Of a DNA stretch of 64,000 nucleotides, positions 43,574-52,337 are shown piece by piece (position 1 is the first letter of the stretch; every line of letters starts with the position of its first letter). The notes under the pieces were generated by a model, which saw only the letters and a program-made list of their open reading frames with translations, had not been told where the DNA came from and did no database searches. The position numbers were made by a program, and so were the translations under genes. This DNA is from VXPQ01 sp965248175 (GTDB lineage: Bacteria > Bacteroidota > Rhodothermia > Rhodothermales > VXPQ01): positions 434,001 through 498,000 of the forward strand of contig OZ252093.1 in NCBI GenBank assembly GCA_965248175.1. Reading direction: 5' to 3'.

Positions 43574-44893
43574 TCAATCATACGCCGGCGGAGCATCGAC
43601 GGCCAGACCGGCCCGTTCGAAAATAAAGTCGATCCGACGGATATGATACGCCGGATCGAAGGCCAGCTCCACCTCTTCCGGTGACAAATGCTCCATGAGG
43701 GCGATGTCCCCGGCGACAATGTCCCTGAACGGGCGTTGTTCTTCCCATGCCCGCATCGCCGCCGGTTGGACCAGATCGTAGGCCGCCTCGCGGGACATCC
43801 CCTTGTCGATCAACATAAGCATCAGGCGCTGGCTGTGATACAAGCCATATGTCCGTTCCATATTTGCCCGCATCGCCTCGGGATATACGACCAGTTTGTC
43901 CATGATGCCGGCAAACCGGTGCAAGGCATAGTGAAGAATCGTCGTGGCGTCGGGAATAATCACCCGTTCCACGGACGAATGGGAAATGTCGCGCTCGTGC
44001 CAGAGCGCCACATTTTCGTATGCCGACACCATGTAGCCGCGAAGGAGCCGGGCACAGCCTGTGATATTTTCCGAACCCACCGGATTTCGTTTGTGCGGCA
44101 TGGCGGAAGACCCCTTTTGTCCCTTACCGAAGGCTTCCTCGACCTCCCGCACTTCGTTTTTTTGAAGCCCCCGCACCTCCACCGCCATTTTTTCGAGCGA
44201 AGCGCCGATAAGCGAAAGCACCGACAGATAGTGTGCATGCCGGTCCCGTTGCAGGACTTGCGTCGAGACGATCGCGGGCCGCAACCCCAGCCGTTCGCAC
44301 ACCATCTGTTCGATCTCGGGCGGAATGTGCGCAAATGTACCTACGGCCCCCGACAATTTCCCCACCGCCATATCCTCGGCCGCAGCTATGAATCGACGGT
44401 GGTTGCGCATCATCTCGGCATGATACAACGCCATTTTCAGGCCCCATGTCGTCGGCTCGGCATGGACGCCATGCGTGCGACCCATCATAAGGGTATACCG
44501 GTGCTCGCGCGCCTTCTCCGCCAGCACGTCCAGCATCCGGTCGATGGCCGCCAGCAGGAGATCGTTCGCCTTTTTGAGCTGGACCATCAGCGCTGTGTCG
44601 ACGACATCGGAAGAAGTAAGTCCATAATGCACCCACTTCTTCTCCGGACCCAGCGATTCGCTTACCGCGTGCGTAAAAGCCACCACATCATGCCGCGTCG
44701 TCTCCTCGATCTCATGAATGCGTTCCACATCGAACGAGGCCTGTGCGTAGAGCAGGGCAACATCCTCCGGAGGTATGACGCCCAGTTTCGACCACGCGTC
44801 GCACGCGGCCAACTCGACATCGAGCCAGGACTGGAATCGGCTCTGTTCGCTCCATATTTCCCCCATTTCGGGGCGGGTGTATCGGGGTATCAT
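43574..44893 (-). CDS. purB: Adenylosuccinate lyase
   Basis: A 439-residue fumarase/aspartase-superfamily lyase acting twice in purine synthesis (SAICAR and adenylosuccinate cleavage). The signature GSSAMPHKRNPVGSENI is near residue 265, with TSSDVVDTA and the MMGRTHGVHAEPTTWG His-containing loop, recognised by GRTHG. Length is normal. The sigma factor gene lies upstream on the same strand with a 30-nt gap. Confidence 0.95.
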   Translation of the reverse strand: MIPRYTRPEMGEIWSEQSRFQSWLDVELAACDAWSKLGVIPPEDVALLYAQASFDVERIHEIEETTRHDVVAFTHAVSESLGPEKKWVHYGLTSSDVVDTALMVQLKKANDLLLAAIDRMLDVLAEKAREHRYTLMMGRTHGVHAEPTTWGLKMALYHAEMMRNHRRFIAAAEDMAVGKLSGAVGTFAHIPPEIEQMVCERLGLRPAIVSTQVLQRDRHAHYLSVLSLIGASLEKMAVEVRGLQKNEVREVEEAFGKGQKGSSAMPHKRNPVGSENITGCARLLRGYMVSAYENVALWHERDISHSSVERVIIPDATTILHYALHRFAGIMDKLVVYPEAMRANMERTYGLYHSQRLMLMLIDKGMSREAAYDLVQPAAMRAWEEQRPFRDIVAGDIALMEHLSPEEVELAFDPAYHIRRIDFIFERAGLAVDAPPAYD

Positions 44894-44923
44894 TGTTCAG
44901 GACGGATGCGGAGGATAGGGGAA

Positions 44924-45535
44924 TCAAAGCAGGTGGCGCTGGTCACGCAGGTATTTGTTGAGCAACTCGCGCGCCCGGAAAATATGCGCCTTTACTGTAC
45001 CCAACGGCAAATCGAGCTCCTGCGCAATTTCTTCATAACTTTTTTCGCATTGGTGGCGCAACACGATAACACGGTGGTACTTCGGCGGAAGCGCATCGAT
45101 GGCTTCCTGAATCAGGACTTTGCGTTCGTCTTCCACGATGTGCCGGTCCGGCCGGTACGTAGTGTCCGGCAACTCGATCGACATTTCTCCTTCACGAGTC
45201 TTGATGGGCTGGTCAATGGACAGCGTGGATATCTTTTTCTTCCGGACGTAATCGATCGCATGATTCGTCGCAATCTTGTACAGCCAAGTGGAAAAGGCAT
45301 ACTCAGGAGAATACGACGCAAGCGCCGCGAATGCTTTGACGAAACTGTCCTGGACCAGATCGTCGACCTCCATACGATCCCGGGCTATCTTCCGGACGTG
45401 CTGGCGAAGCGCATACCGGTATTTTTCGAGCAGTTCGGCATAAGCCGTCTCGTCGCCGGCGAGCGCGCGCGCCGCGCACCGCTTGTCCTGTTCGGCAGAG
45501 TCGGAAGGGATCGTTTGGGGCTTCTTTTCAGGCAT
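44924..45535 (-). CDS. ECF-type RNA polymerase sigma factor
   Basis: A 203-residue sigma-70 family protein. Region 2 spans ~25-95 (DLVQDSFVKAFAAL, FSTWLYKIATNHAIDYVRKK). Region 4 spans ~140-195 (LPPKYHRVIVLRHQCEKSYEEIAQELDLPLGTVKAHIFRAR). The linker is acidic. No anti-sigma factor gene is adjacent. It is separated by 270 bp from the divergent yebC gene. The regulon is unknown. Confidence 0.93.
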   Translation of the reverse strand: MPEKKPQTIPSDSAEQDKRCAARALAGDETAYAELLEKYRYALRQHVRKIARDRMEVDDLVQDSFVKAFAALASYSPEYAFSTWLYKIATNHAIDYVRKKKISTLSIDQPIKTREGEMSIELPDTTYRPDRHIVEDERKVLIQEAIDALPPKYHRVIVLRHQCEKSYEEIAQELDLPLGTVKAHIFRARELLNKYLRDQRHLL

Positions 45536-45805
45536 GACCGAACAGGCCGTTTCACCCGTTCCGGAGAACTTTCCGTGTCTGACGGCATGAAGCGGACGCC
45601 GGGCAATGCCGGGAATATCCGCCGCCGCGATGCAACCGAAGATGTCCGAAGATAGCCAATACCCGACCTATTTGTGCAGTTCCGCCCCTATACCCTGTGA
45701 AAGATGTGAAGAACCCGCCAGAGAATACCATGTTAGCGCCAGAGCGCGTAGATTTAGTTTCACTTCCCTGATTCTCACGATGCTATTCAGCGTGTACCGT
45801 TCGCC

Positions 45806-46561
45806 ATGGCCGGTCATAACAAGTGGTCCAAGATCAAGCGGCATAAGGCCAAAACCGACCAGCGCAAGTCGAAAATATGGGCACGGGTTTCCCGCGACAT
45901 CACGGTAGCCGCCCGGGAAGGGGGGAGCGATCACGGCATGAACGCCTCACTGGCGCTGGCGATGGAAAAGGCAAAAGCCGAAAACATGCCGAAGGACAAT
46001 ATCGAACGGGCCATCAAGCGCGGCACCGGGGAAATTCAGGGAGAAGACTACGAAGAGGTTACCTACGAGGGCTATGGGCCGCATGGCGTAGCAGTGTTCG
46101 TAGAAACGTTGACGGACAACAGAAACCGGACGGTCGCCGACCTGCGCCATCTTTTCAGTAAAGGGGGCGGAAGCCTCGGCAAGTCTGGCTCGGTGGGATA
46201 CCTGTTCGAACGCAAAGGCATGATAGAAATTTCATCCTCCGGACAGCAACATGACGAACTGGCCCTGTTCGAAATCGTTGCGGAAGCGGGCGCCGAGGAC
46301 ATGCACCAGGAGGGCGATGCGTATATAATCGTCACGCCGGTCGATCTTCTGGAAGATGTACGCGCGGCGCTCGAACGCGCCGGCGTCGAAATCGGCGATG
46401 TCCAGTCGATCCGGGAACCTGCAACGACCGTAACCCTCTCCGGGGACGATGCCCGGAAGGTAGTTCGCCTGATCGGACACATTGACGACCATCAGGATGT
46501 ACAGGCTGTCTTCACCACGCTTGATATGAACGAGGAAACCCTCGCCGCCATATCCTTCTGA
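45806..46561 (+). CDS. yebC: YebC/PmpR family protein (ribosome-associated or transcription regulator)
   Basis: A 251-residue protein with the hallmark start MAGHNKWSKIKRHKAKTD, the segment NMPKDNIERAIKRGTGE and VRHLFSK-type DLRHLFSKGGGSLG. Members relieve ribosome stalling or act as DNA-binding regulators. It is 24 nt upstream of the ruvC start, the common yebC-ruvC neighbourhood, which favours a real operon. Confidence 0.93.
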   Translation: MAGHNKWSKIKRHKAKTDQRKSKIWARVSRDITVAAREGGSDHGMNASLALAMEKAKAENMPKDNIERAIKRGTGEIQGEDYEEVTYEGYGPHGVAVFVETLTDNRNRTVADLRHLFSKGGGSLGKSGSVGYLFERKGMIEISSSGQQHDELALFEIVAEAGAEDMHQEGDAYIIVTPVDLLEDVRAALERAGVEIGDVQSIREPATTVTLSGDDARKVVRLIGHIDDHQDVQAVFTTLDMNEETLAAISF

Positions 46562-46585
46562 CAAATCCCCACGGGGGTGCACACA

Positions 46586-47137
46586 ATGATCGTACTTGGC
46601 ATCGACCCCGGATCCCGGTACACAGGGTACGGCGTCATCAGCTGCGATGGCCCTGGGGAGCATGCACTGGAATATGGCGTCCTGCGCCTTGACCGGTACG
46701 ACGAGCACCAGCTTCGCCTCAAAAAAATTTACGACGAGGTCACGGCGATCGCCGCGCGCTTTTGTCCGGACGAATGCGCCATCGAGATGCCCGTATACGG
46801 GAGCAACCCACAATCCATGTTGAAGCTCGGACGAGCCCAGGCGGCTGCCATGATCGCCATGCTGAACCGGGAGATTCCGGTAACCGAGTATACCCCGAAG
46901 CAAGTCAAAAAAGCCGTCACCGGGCGTGGCAACGCCTCGAAAGAACAGGTCCGCTATATGGTGCGCGCCATTCTGTCGATCAAGGACGAGGATGACAATA
47001 ACGCCATGGAAGCCGATGCGTCCGATGCCCTCGCCGTCGGGCTATGTCATGCACACCGCCGCGCGAAAGGCGTAACCCAAAGATCCGCAAGCTGGAAAAG
47101 CTTCCTGCGGGCGAATCCCCATATCGTCATCGAATAG
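46586..47137 (+). CDS. ruvC: Holliday junction resolvase RuvC
   Basis: A 183-residue RNase H-fold endonuclease resolving four-way junctions. Catalytic acids are visible in LGIDPGSRYTGYGV, AIEMPVYG and near DASDALAVGLCHAH. The ATG at 46586 follows a GGGGG run by eight bases; a GTG at 46577 is in frame. ruvA and ruvB are not in the window. Confidence 0.94.
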   Translation: MIVLGIDPGSRYTGYGVISCDGPGEHALEYGVLRLDRYDEHQLRLKKIYDEVTAIAARFCPDECAIEMPVYGSNPQSMLKLGRAQAAAMIAMLNREIPVTEYTPKQVKKAVTGRGNASKEQVRYMVRAILSIKDEDDNNAMEADASDALAVGLCHAHRRAKGVTQRSASWKSFLRANPHIVIE

Positions 47138-47150
47138 GCATGCAGCCCGT

Positions 47151-47438
47151 TCAATCGTAGAAGTAGCCTCTTTCCTCATCCCGGACGCGAACGACCTCGA
47201 CGATTTCGCTCTCGTCGACGCGTCCTCCCATTTCCTGGACGAGGCGGGCAATCTGCCGGTCCTTTTGCGCCGCCTGATTCCACTCCGGATGCGCCTGTTC
47301 AACGATGCTGACGAGGATGCGCAGGTAAGGATACCGCTGCTCCGGGGTGTCCAGATCATTGATGGCCCGGGCAAACAACTCTGCATTGCGGCCGACCTGA
47401 CGATCAATCATTTTCGTGTCGAATTCGGTGGAGCTCAT
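47151..47438 (-). CDS. DUF4290-like small protein
   Basis: A 95-residue protein from the ATG at 47438. The segment DRQVGRNAELFARAINDLDTPEQRYPYL, recognised by YGRN-like VGRN, then ISIV-like LVSIVEQAHPEW, resembles the N-terminal part of the Bacteroidota-specific DUF4290 family, but the protein is about half the family's length. Function unknown. The frame continues upstream to 47756 in the ORF sense but those residues overlap the divergent gene at 47672. Confidence 0.55.
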   Translation of the reverse strand: MSSTEFDTKMIDRQVGRNAELFARAINDLDTPEQRYPYLRILVSIVEQAHPEWNQAAQKDRQIARLVQEMGGRVDESEIVEVVRVRDEERGYFYD

Positions 47439-47671
47439 GCCGGTATGAATTGCATCATGTCTGATAAAGCCCGAACGGGCAAACGGCAAAGGAACCCGGG
47501 AGCAAACGCCTCGCCCGAAATAACCGCCGTCGGGACCGCAATAATAACGAATGTCGGGACGACAACCAAACCAGCGCCGTATTCCGCTTGCCGCGGCGAG
47601 TGGATTCCGGCGGGCATGAACTTTTGTCGAGAGGTGGCAGAGGTCTTGCGCATACCATACCTTTTGGGGAA

Positions 47672-47959
47672 ATGACCGGGAAACTTCCCTTGAACAAATC
47701 CCTGCCATATCGACTCGATCTGCTCCCGGTGATCCCCTCGTTTCACCGGCGCGCACGGTACAAGAAGGCCTTCCGGGAAGGTCAATTGGTGTATTACGGC
47801 CCGCATCCTCCCTATTACGGGATCGGGGAGGTCAAACAAATCGTCGGATCGTATGTAGCCGTAGACTTCCGCGGCACCGGCCAGTTCGGCGTACACGAAG
47901 ATGTGCTCGAACACCATTACCTCATTCCAATTTCCCACAACAGACTGGCGTCTATATAG
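47672..47959 (+). CDS. Small hypothetical protein
   Basis: A 95-residue protein from the ATG at 47672, preceded by TTGGGGAA. It contains VYYGPHPPYYGIGEVKQIVGS and VAVDFRGTGQFGVHEDVLE, a pattern of short beta strands with Gly and aromatic residues (recognised parts: YYGIGEV, VDFRGTG). A small beta-barrel or DNA/RNA-binding fold is possible, but no family was recognised. It lies 68 nt upstream of the trigger factor gene. Confidence 0.5.
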   Translation: MTGKLPLNKSLPYRLDLLPVIPSFHRRARYKKAFREGQLVYYGPHPPYYGIGEVKQIVGSYVAVDFRGTGQFGVHEDVLEHHYLIPISHNRLASI

Positions 47960-48027
47960 CGCTTACGGACCGCGTGGGCGCCGTTCCCGAACGACAGCGG
48001 CCATCGCTTGCGCATAAACACCATACC

Positions 48028-49368
48028 ATGCAAACCCGTATCAACCAGATCAGCGAAGTAACCTGCGACCTTGAAATCGAGGCGGCGGCGGAAGAACTGG
48101 CGCCCGACTTCAAGGCCGCCCTGCACCGGCAACGGGCCCGCACAGAAATGAAAGGCTTCCGGACCGGCAAGGTCCCTGTGGGTCTCGTCAAAAGAATCCA
48201 CGGAGAAGAAATCGCTTATATGCTTGCCCAGGAAAAAGTGCAGGGCGCATTCCATAAGGAAGTCATCGAAGGCAAGCAGTACGACGTGGTGGGCCGACCC
48301 CTGCTCACCACGCTTGATTACGAAATGGACGGTGACTTGCGAGCAGTGATCCGGTTCGGGATCCGGCCCGAAATCACGCTGAAGGACCTTTCCGGTGAGA
48401 AAATCCCGCGCCTCAAACGCGAGGTCACCGACGAGGATGTGGCGGAAAATCTGGAGCGCATCCGGAAGAGTCGCGCCACGCTTGTCCCTGTCGAGACGGA
48501 TGAAATCACGGAAGACTTTCAGGTCGTCACGGACATGCAACGCCTGGACGACACAACCGGTACGCCCGTCATCGGAGAGAAAGAAGAGGGCGTAACTTTT
48601 TTTGTCGACGACAAGGATCTGCACGAAGCCATCCGGGAAGGCGTACTCGGCAAGCGGGTAGGAGACACATTCACCGTGGAATTACCCTCCGACAAAGACG
48701 ACAAGAGACCCGCGCGCCGGTATCAGGCTACGGTCAAGGAAGCTAAACGCCGGGACCTGCCCGATCTCGACGATGCGTTTGCGGAGGCGGCTACAGAAGG
48801 GAAAGTAAGCGATCTGGACGCATGGAGAGGCGCCATTCACCAACAATTGAACGCGCTTTGGGAGGAACGCACCGAGGAATTGCTTGTCGACCGCATCGTC
48901 GATCGCATGATGGCGCTGCACGACATACCCATTCCCGAATCGGCGGTGGAAATGTACCTGGACGGTTTTGTCGATGACGTGAAAAAACGGAACAACGGCA
49001 AGGAGCCGAAGGATTTCGACGAGCAGGCCTTCCGGGAAACGCGCCGCAGCATGGCGGGGCGACATGCAAAATGGAAACTGCTCCGCGACGCCTATATCGA
49101 GCGCGAACAACTGCAGGTAACCGAAAACGATCTCGATGCCTACTTCGATAAGGCCACCGGGAATAGCGATGAACTGGCTCCCGAAACGTTGCGCCGGCAC
49201 TACGAACGCACAGGCGCAATTGACGAGGTCCGGGAGCGCCTGATGAGCCAAAAAGTTTTCGCCCACCTCACGGACGCCTTTGAAATAGAAGACAAGGATC
49301 CGGAAGCATTCCAGGCACTGCTCGACGAAAATGCTTCATCGGATTCCTCCATCGTTATCCCTGCCTGA
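48028..49368 (+). CDS. tig: Trigger factor (ribosome-associated chaperone)
   Basis: A 446-residue chaperone. The ribosome-binding loop is GFRTGKVPVGLVKR near residue 44. A PPIase-type middle domain (~155-245) and a helical C-terminal domain follow. The start ATG at 48028 (MQTRINQISEVTCDLE) is chosen; an in-frame ATG at 47974 adds 18 unlikely residues. clpP follows, the usual tig-clpP order, but clpX is absent. Confidence 0.92.
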   Translation: MQTRINQISEVTCDLEIEAAAEELAPDFKAALHRQRARTEMKGFRTGKVPVGLVKRIHGEEIAYMLAQEKVQGAFHKEVIEGKQYDVVGRPLLTTLDYEMDGDLRAVIRFGIRPEITLKDLSGEKIPRLKREVTDEDVAENLERIRKSRATLVPVETDEITEDFQVVTDMQRLDDTTGTPVIGEKEEGVTFFVDDKDLHEAIREGVLGKRVGDTFTVELPSDKDDKRPARRYQATVKEAKRRDLPDLDDAFAEAATEGKVSDLDAWRGAIHQQLNALWEERTEELLVDRIVDRMMALHDIPIPESAVEMYLDGFVDDVKKRNNGKEPKDFDEQAFRETRRSMAGRHAKWKLLRDAYIEREQLQVTENDLDAYFDKATGNSDELAPETLRRHYERTGAIDEVRERLMSQKVFAHLTDAFEIEDKDPEAFQALLDENASSDSSIVIPA

Positions 49369-49465
49369 TCGGGAACGTCCGTAGCAAGCACGGATGCGGC
49401 GGAACTCCCTTCCGGGGATACGGTAGCATCATCGCCTCGAACATCACGTATTCTTTCCGGCGCGC

Positions 49466-50158
49466 ATGGTAGACGATTTCGTCAAATTCTCGCGGGACCT
49501 CTCTGTCCCGAGCAGCATCTATAGCGGCCCCTTCCGTAACGAATCGATCGGAACGCTCGTGCCGATGGTCGTCGAACAAACGAACCGGGGCGAACGCGCC
49601 TACGACATCTTCAGCCGTCTGCTGAAAGAGCGCATCGTCATTCTCGGAACGCCCGTCAACGATCAGATTGCGAACCTCGCGGTCGCGCAACTTCTGTACC
49701 TGACAAGCGAGGATTCCGATCGGGACATCAACATGTACATCAACTCGCCGGGGGGTATCATATACAGCGGCCTGGCGGTATACGACACCATGCAATGGGT
49801 CAGCGCCCCGATCGCCACGACATGCGTAGGGCTCGCCGCCTCGATGGGTTCGATTTTACTTGCGGCGGGCGCCGCCGGCAAACGCGGCGCACTGCCCAAC
49901 GCCCGCATCATGCTGCACCAGCCGCTGGGCGGCACACAGGGTCAGGCATCGGATATCGAAATCCAGGCAAAAGAGATTATTCGTCTGAAGCGGCTATTGT
50001 ACGAAATCCTTGCCCGGCACACGGATAAGTCGATCGAACAAATCGAGAACGACGCTGACCGCGACTACTGGCTCAGTGCCCAGGAAGCCAAGGACTATGG
50101 CATCGTGGACAATGTGCTGAATCACCAGAAGCAGGCGGAGGAGAAACCGGACGTGTAG
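49466..50158 (+). CDS. clpP: ATP-dependent Clp protease proteolytic subunit
   Basis: A serine protease of 230 residues. The triad is visible: Ser in GLAASMGSILLA, His in ARIMLHQPLGG and Asp in DADRDYWLSA. The first ~33 residues precede the usual start region (LVPMVVEQTNRGERAYD), so translation may begin at the ATG at 49565. It degrades unfolded proteins with a ClpX/A partner that is not encoded here. Confidence 0.94.
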   Translation: MVDDFVKFSRDLSVPSSIYSGPFRNESIGTLVPMVVEQTNRGERAYDIFSRLLKERIVILGTPVNDQIANLAVAQLLYLTSEDSDRDINMYINSPGGIIYSGLAVYDTMQWVSAPIATTCVGLAASMGSILLAAGAAGKRGALPNARIMLHQPLGGTQGQASDIEIQAKEIIRLKRLLYEILARHTDKSIEQIENDADRDYWLSAQEAKDYGIVDNVLNHQKQAEEKPDV

Positions 50159-50218
50159 GCATCAGGAGCAAGAAGGCCCTCTGCTTGCGGTATCGGGAGC
50201 TACCGAAAGATCATAAGG

Positions 50219-50291
50219 TACCGCGTACGGGATTCGAACCCGTGTTACCAGCGTGAGAGGCTGGCGTCCTGAACCCCTAGACGAACGCGGC
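50219..50291 (-). tRNA. tRNA-Glu (CUC)
   Basis: The minus strand folds as a cloverleaf. The acceptor GCCGCGT pairs with ACGCGGT (first pair G-U). The anticodon stem is CCAGC/GCTGG around the loop CTCTCAC, giving anticodon CTC. The T arm is ACGGG with loop TTCGAAT and CCCGT. The discriminator is A. A full CCA is not encoded (the next bases read CCT). It lies between clpP and the parvulin gene. Confidence 0.93.
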
Positions 50292-50427
50292 GGATTGGCG
50301 GCAGCAGCCAGAACAGTAACGACCGCGCCCTGACTTTTTGCAACGCAAATCGCCCTGAAGAGTTTCGGAAAACGACATCCAGACCTCTGCACGCCGCATG
50401 TCGCATCCGGTGATAACCCCACTATTC

Positions 50428-51492
50428 ATGAACGCTTCCGTCCAGTCTTTCATCCTGTCTTTTCCCGCATCCGTCCGTGGCGGTACAGTGCTTTGCTTGT
50501 TGCTCCTGTTCGCGGCATGCGGATCCAGTGAAGAAACACCCGCACAAACCAGCGATGTGCAATATGCCATGGGCGAACCGTTGTCGGATGCCTCGCTTGC
50601 GGTCGTCGTAACCTCCGAATTTGGTGCAGACACCCTGTCTACGCAAGCCTTCGAGGAGCAAGTCCAGTTTGCTGCGGTGCAATTCGGTATTCTGGGCGAT
50701 GCGGAAGAAACCCGCAGACTCCGAAAAAGCATCGTGGAAGAATTCGTGCTGTTGCAGCATCTGGTCTTCGGTGAAGCGGACCGCCTCAACCTTACGGCCA
50801 ACGAGGAAGCCGTGGAACAGCGAATCCGGCAGATCATGGCGCAATTTCCCGATGAGGCAGCGTTCGTGCAGGCTCTGGCGGAGGATAATCTGACTGAAGA
50901 GGGCCTCCGCGAGCAGATCGGCTACGACATCACGCAGAGGGCAATGCTCGACCATTTTGCGGCGACCGCCGAGGAACCGGAGACGGAAGACATTCTGGCG
51001 TTCAGCGAATCGCGAACTGAGGAGGTGCGCGCTTCGCACATTTTGTTCATCCCCCCTCCGGCGGCGACTGCCGAACAGAAGGATTCCACGCTACACCAGG
51101 CCGAGGCTGTGCTCGACAGCATCCGGACGGGCGCGCACTTCACAGAAATGGCCCAACGGCACTCGCAAGGGCCTTCCGGGGCCCTGGGCGGGGATCTTGG
51201 CTTCTTCAGCCGGGGAGACATGGTGGAGCCCTTCGAGCAAGCCACTTATGCTCTAAGGGACTCGGGGGATGTGACAAAAGAGCCCATCGAAACGAATTTC
51301 GGGTATCACCTCATCAAACTGACCGGACGGCGGACCGCCGCCCTGATGGATTCGACCGAGGCGCGCCAGATGATTCTTCGAGAACGACAGCGTGACGCCA
51401 TCCAGCATGAAACCGACCGGCTCCGCGCAAGCGTAACGGTGCAGATCAACCCGGACGTAGTAGACGCCGATCTGAACGCACGCGAAGAATAG
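50428..51492 (+). CDS. Parvulin-type peptidyl-prolyl isomerase lipoprotein (PpiC/SurA-like)
   Basis: A 354-residue protein from the ATG at 50428; an upstream ATG at 50398 is in frame. The lipoprotein signal ends LLLLFAAC. An N-terminal SurA-like helical region is followed by a rotamase domain (~205-310) with VRASHILFIPPP and GALGGDLGFFSRGDMVEPFE, recognised by HILF and LGFFSRG. It is expected to help fold outer-membrane proteins in the periplasm. Confidence 0.85.
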   Translation: MNASVQSFILSFPASVRGGTVLCLLLLFAACGSSEETPAQTSDVQYAMGEPLSDASLAVVVTSEFGADTLSTQAFEEQVQFAAVQFGILGDAEETRRLRKSIVEEFVLLQHLVFGEADRLNLTANEEAVEQRIRQIMAQFPDEAAFVQALAEDNLTEEGLREQIGYDITQRAMLDHFAATAEEPETEDILAFSESRTEEVRASHILFIPPPAATAEQKDSTLHQAEAVLDSIRTGAHFTEMAQRHSQGPSGALGGDLGFFSRGDMVEPFEQATYALRDSGDVTKEPIETNFGYHLIKLTGRRTAALMDSTEARQMILRERQRDAIQHETDRLRASVTVQINPDVVDADLNAREE

Positions 51493-51528
51493 AGCCGCGC
51501 AAGGCAGGATACACGTTGCCCCCGGGGC

Positions 51529-51987
51529 CTACTCATCCTGGCAGGGACCGCTGTCGCATCGGACCATCATGATGTGCGGAATCCCGACTTCTTCAAACGG
51601 GTCTCCGACGGTCTGGAAGCCGAACGCCCGGTAGAAGTCTTCCAGATGCTGCTGGGCATGGACAATGAATTCCCCCAGGCCGGCCCGGCGAGCATCCTCG
51701 ATAACCCAGGATACAAGGGCCTTTCCATACCCTTTCCCGCGGTACTCCCGCAGAACGGAAAACCGTTCCAGCCTGGCAGCAGGGCGCTGTTTATACGCCA
51801 GCATACGCCACCTTGCCGCCGCCATCGGCTCACCGTCTACCGATCCGAGCACGTGGCGACTGATCTCCTCATACCTGTCCCACTCCAGTTCGCACGGGCA
51901 GTGTTGTTCTTCGATAAAAACCTGCGTGCGGATAGTTTTTACGACTTCCCATTCCTTGCTGCCCCTGTACGCGATGCGCACAGTCAT
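51529..51987 (-). CDS. GNAT family N-acetyltransferase
   Basis: A 152-residue acetyltransferase from the ATG at 51987 (MTVRIAYRG). The acetyl-CoA motif A is LERFSVLREYRGKGYGKALV, recognised by REYRGKGYG, followed by HAQQHLEDFYRAFGFQTVG, which resembles ElaA/AAT-type enzymes. The substrate is unknown. The frame extends upstream to 52026 but without conservation. Confidence 0.88.
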   Translation of the reverse strand: MTVRIAYRGSKEWEVVKTIRTQVFIEEQHCPCELEWDRYEEISRHVLGSVDGEPMAAARWRMLAYKQRPAARLERFSVLREYRGKGYGKALVSWVIEDARRAGLGEFIVHAQQHLEDFYRAFGFQTVGDPFEEVGIPHIMMVRCDSGPCQDE

Positions 51988-52337
51988 TGCGCCAGTAGCG
52001 CAGAATCCACCGATGAAATCCATCAAAATCGCATGGAAATTAAAGCTTCACGTCTGATATAGAACGTACGCCTGTCGCTATAATCGTTTGTCTCGCCTCC
52101 ACAAAAATATGATGAAAATGCGAATATTCAAATCGGGCGTTTCGGCCCAGGCGCCAGCGCCCACGAGACCGAAGGCCTTCAGGCGATCCGTTGGACTTCA
52201 GGCGACGTGGCGCTTGAACGATCAGACAGCAAGACGCCGCACCGGTCAGTACCGGTAGCGAACCGTTACTGCCCTGCCGGCGGGGGCCGGCTCCGCCGAT
52301 GCACAGTCGGGCAATAGGGCTTGCCCAAAGAATGGCC
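51988..52337. other. 350-bp intergenic region with several short hairpins
   Basis: No gene is supported. Perfect hairpins are ACCGGT(CAGT)ACCGGT at 52241-52256 and GCCGGC(GGGG)GCCGGC at 52276-52291. The 10-mer CTTCAGGCGA is repeated at 52177-52186 and 52196-52205. No T-run follows the hairpins. The region is downstream of the ATPase gene (minus strand) and could hold its transcript end or a structured RNA; nothing known was recognised. Confidence 0.4.

Noticed and set aside
43688..45655. A 655-codon plus-strand frame
   Set aside because: It runs antisense to purB and the sigma factor and has no signal peptide or family features.
47439..47671. Extended N-terminus of the DUF4290-like protein
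   Set aside because: The extra residues are unlike the family and run into the region upstream of the divergent gene at 47672; the ATG at 47438 is preferred.
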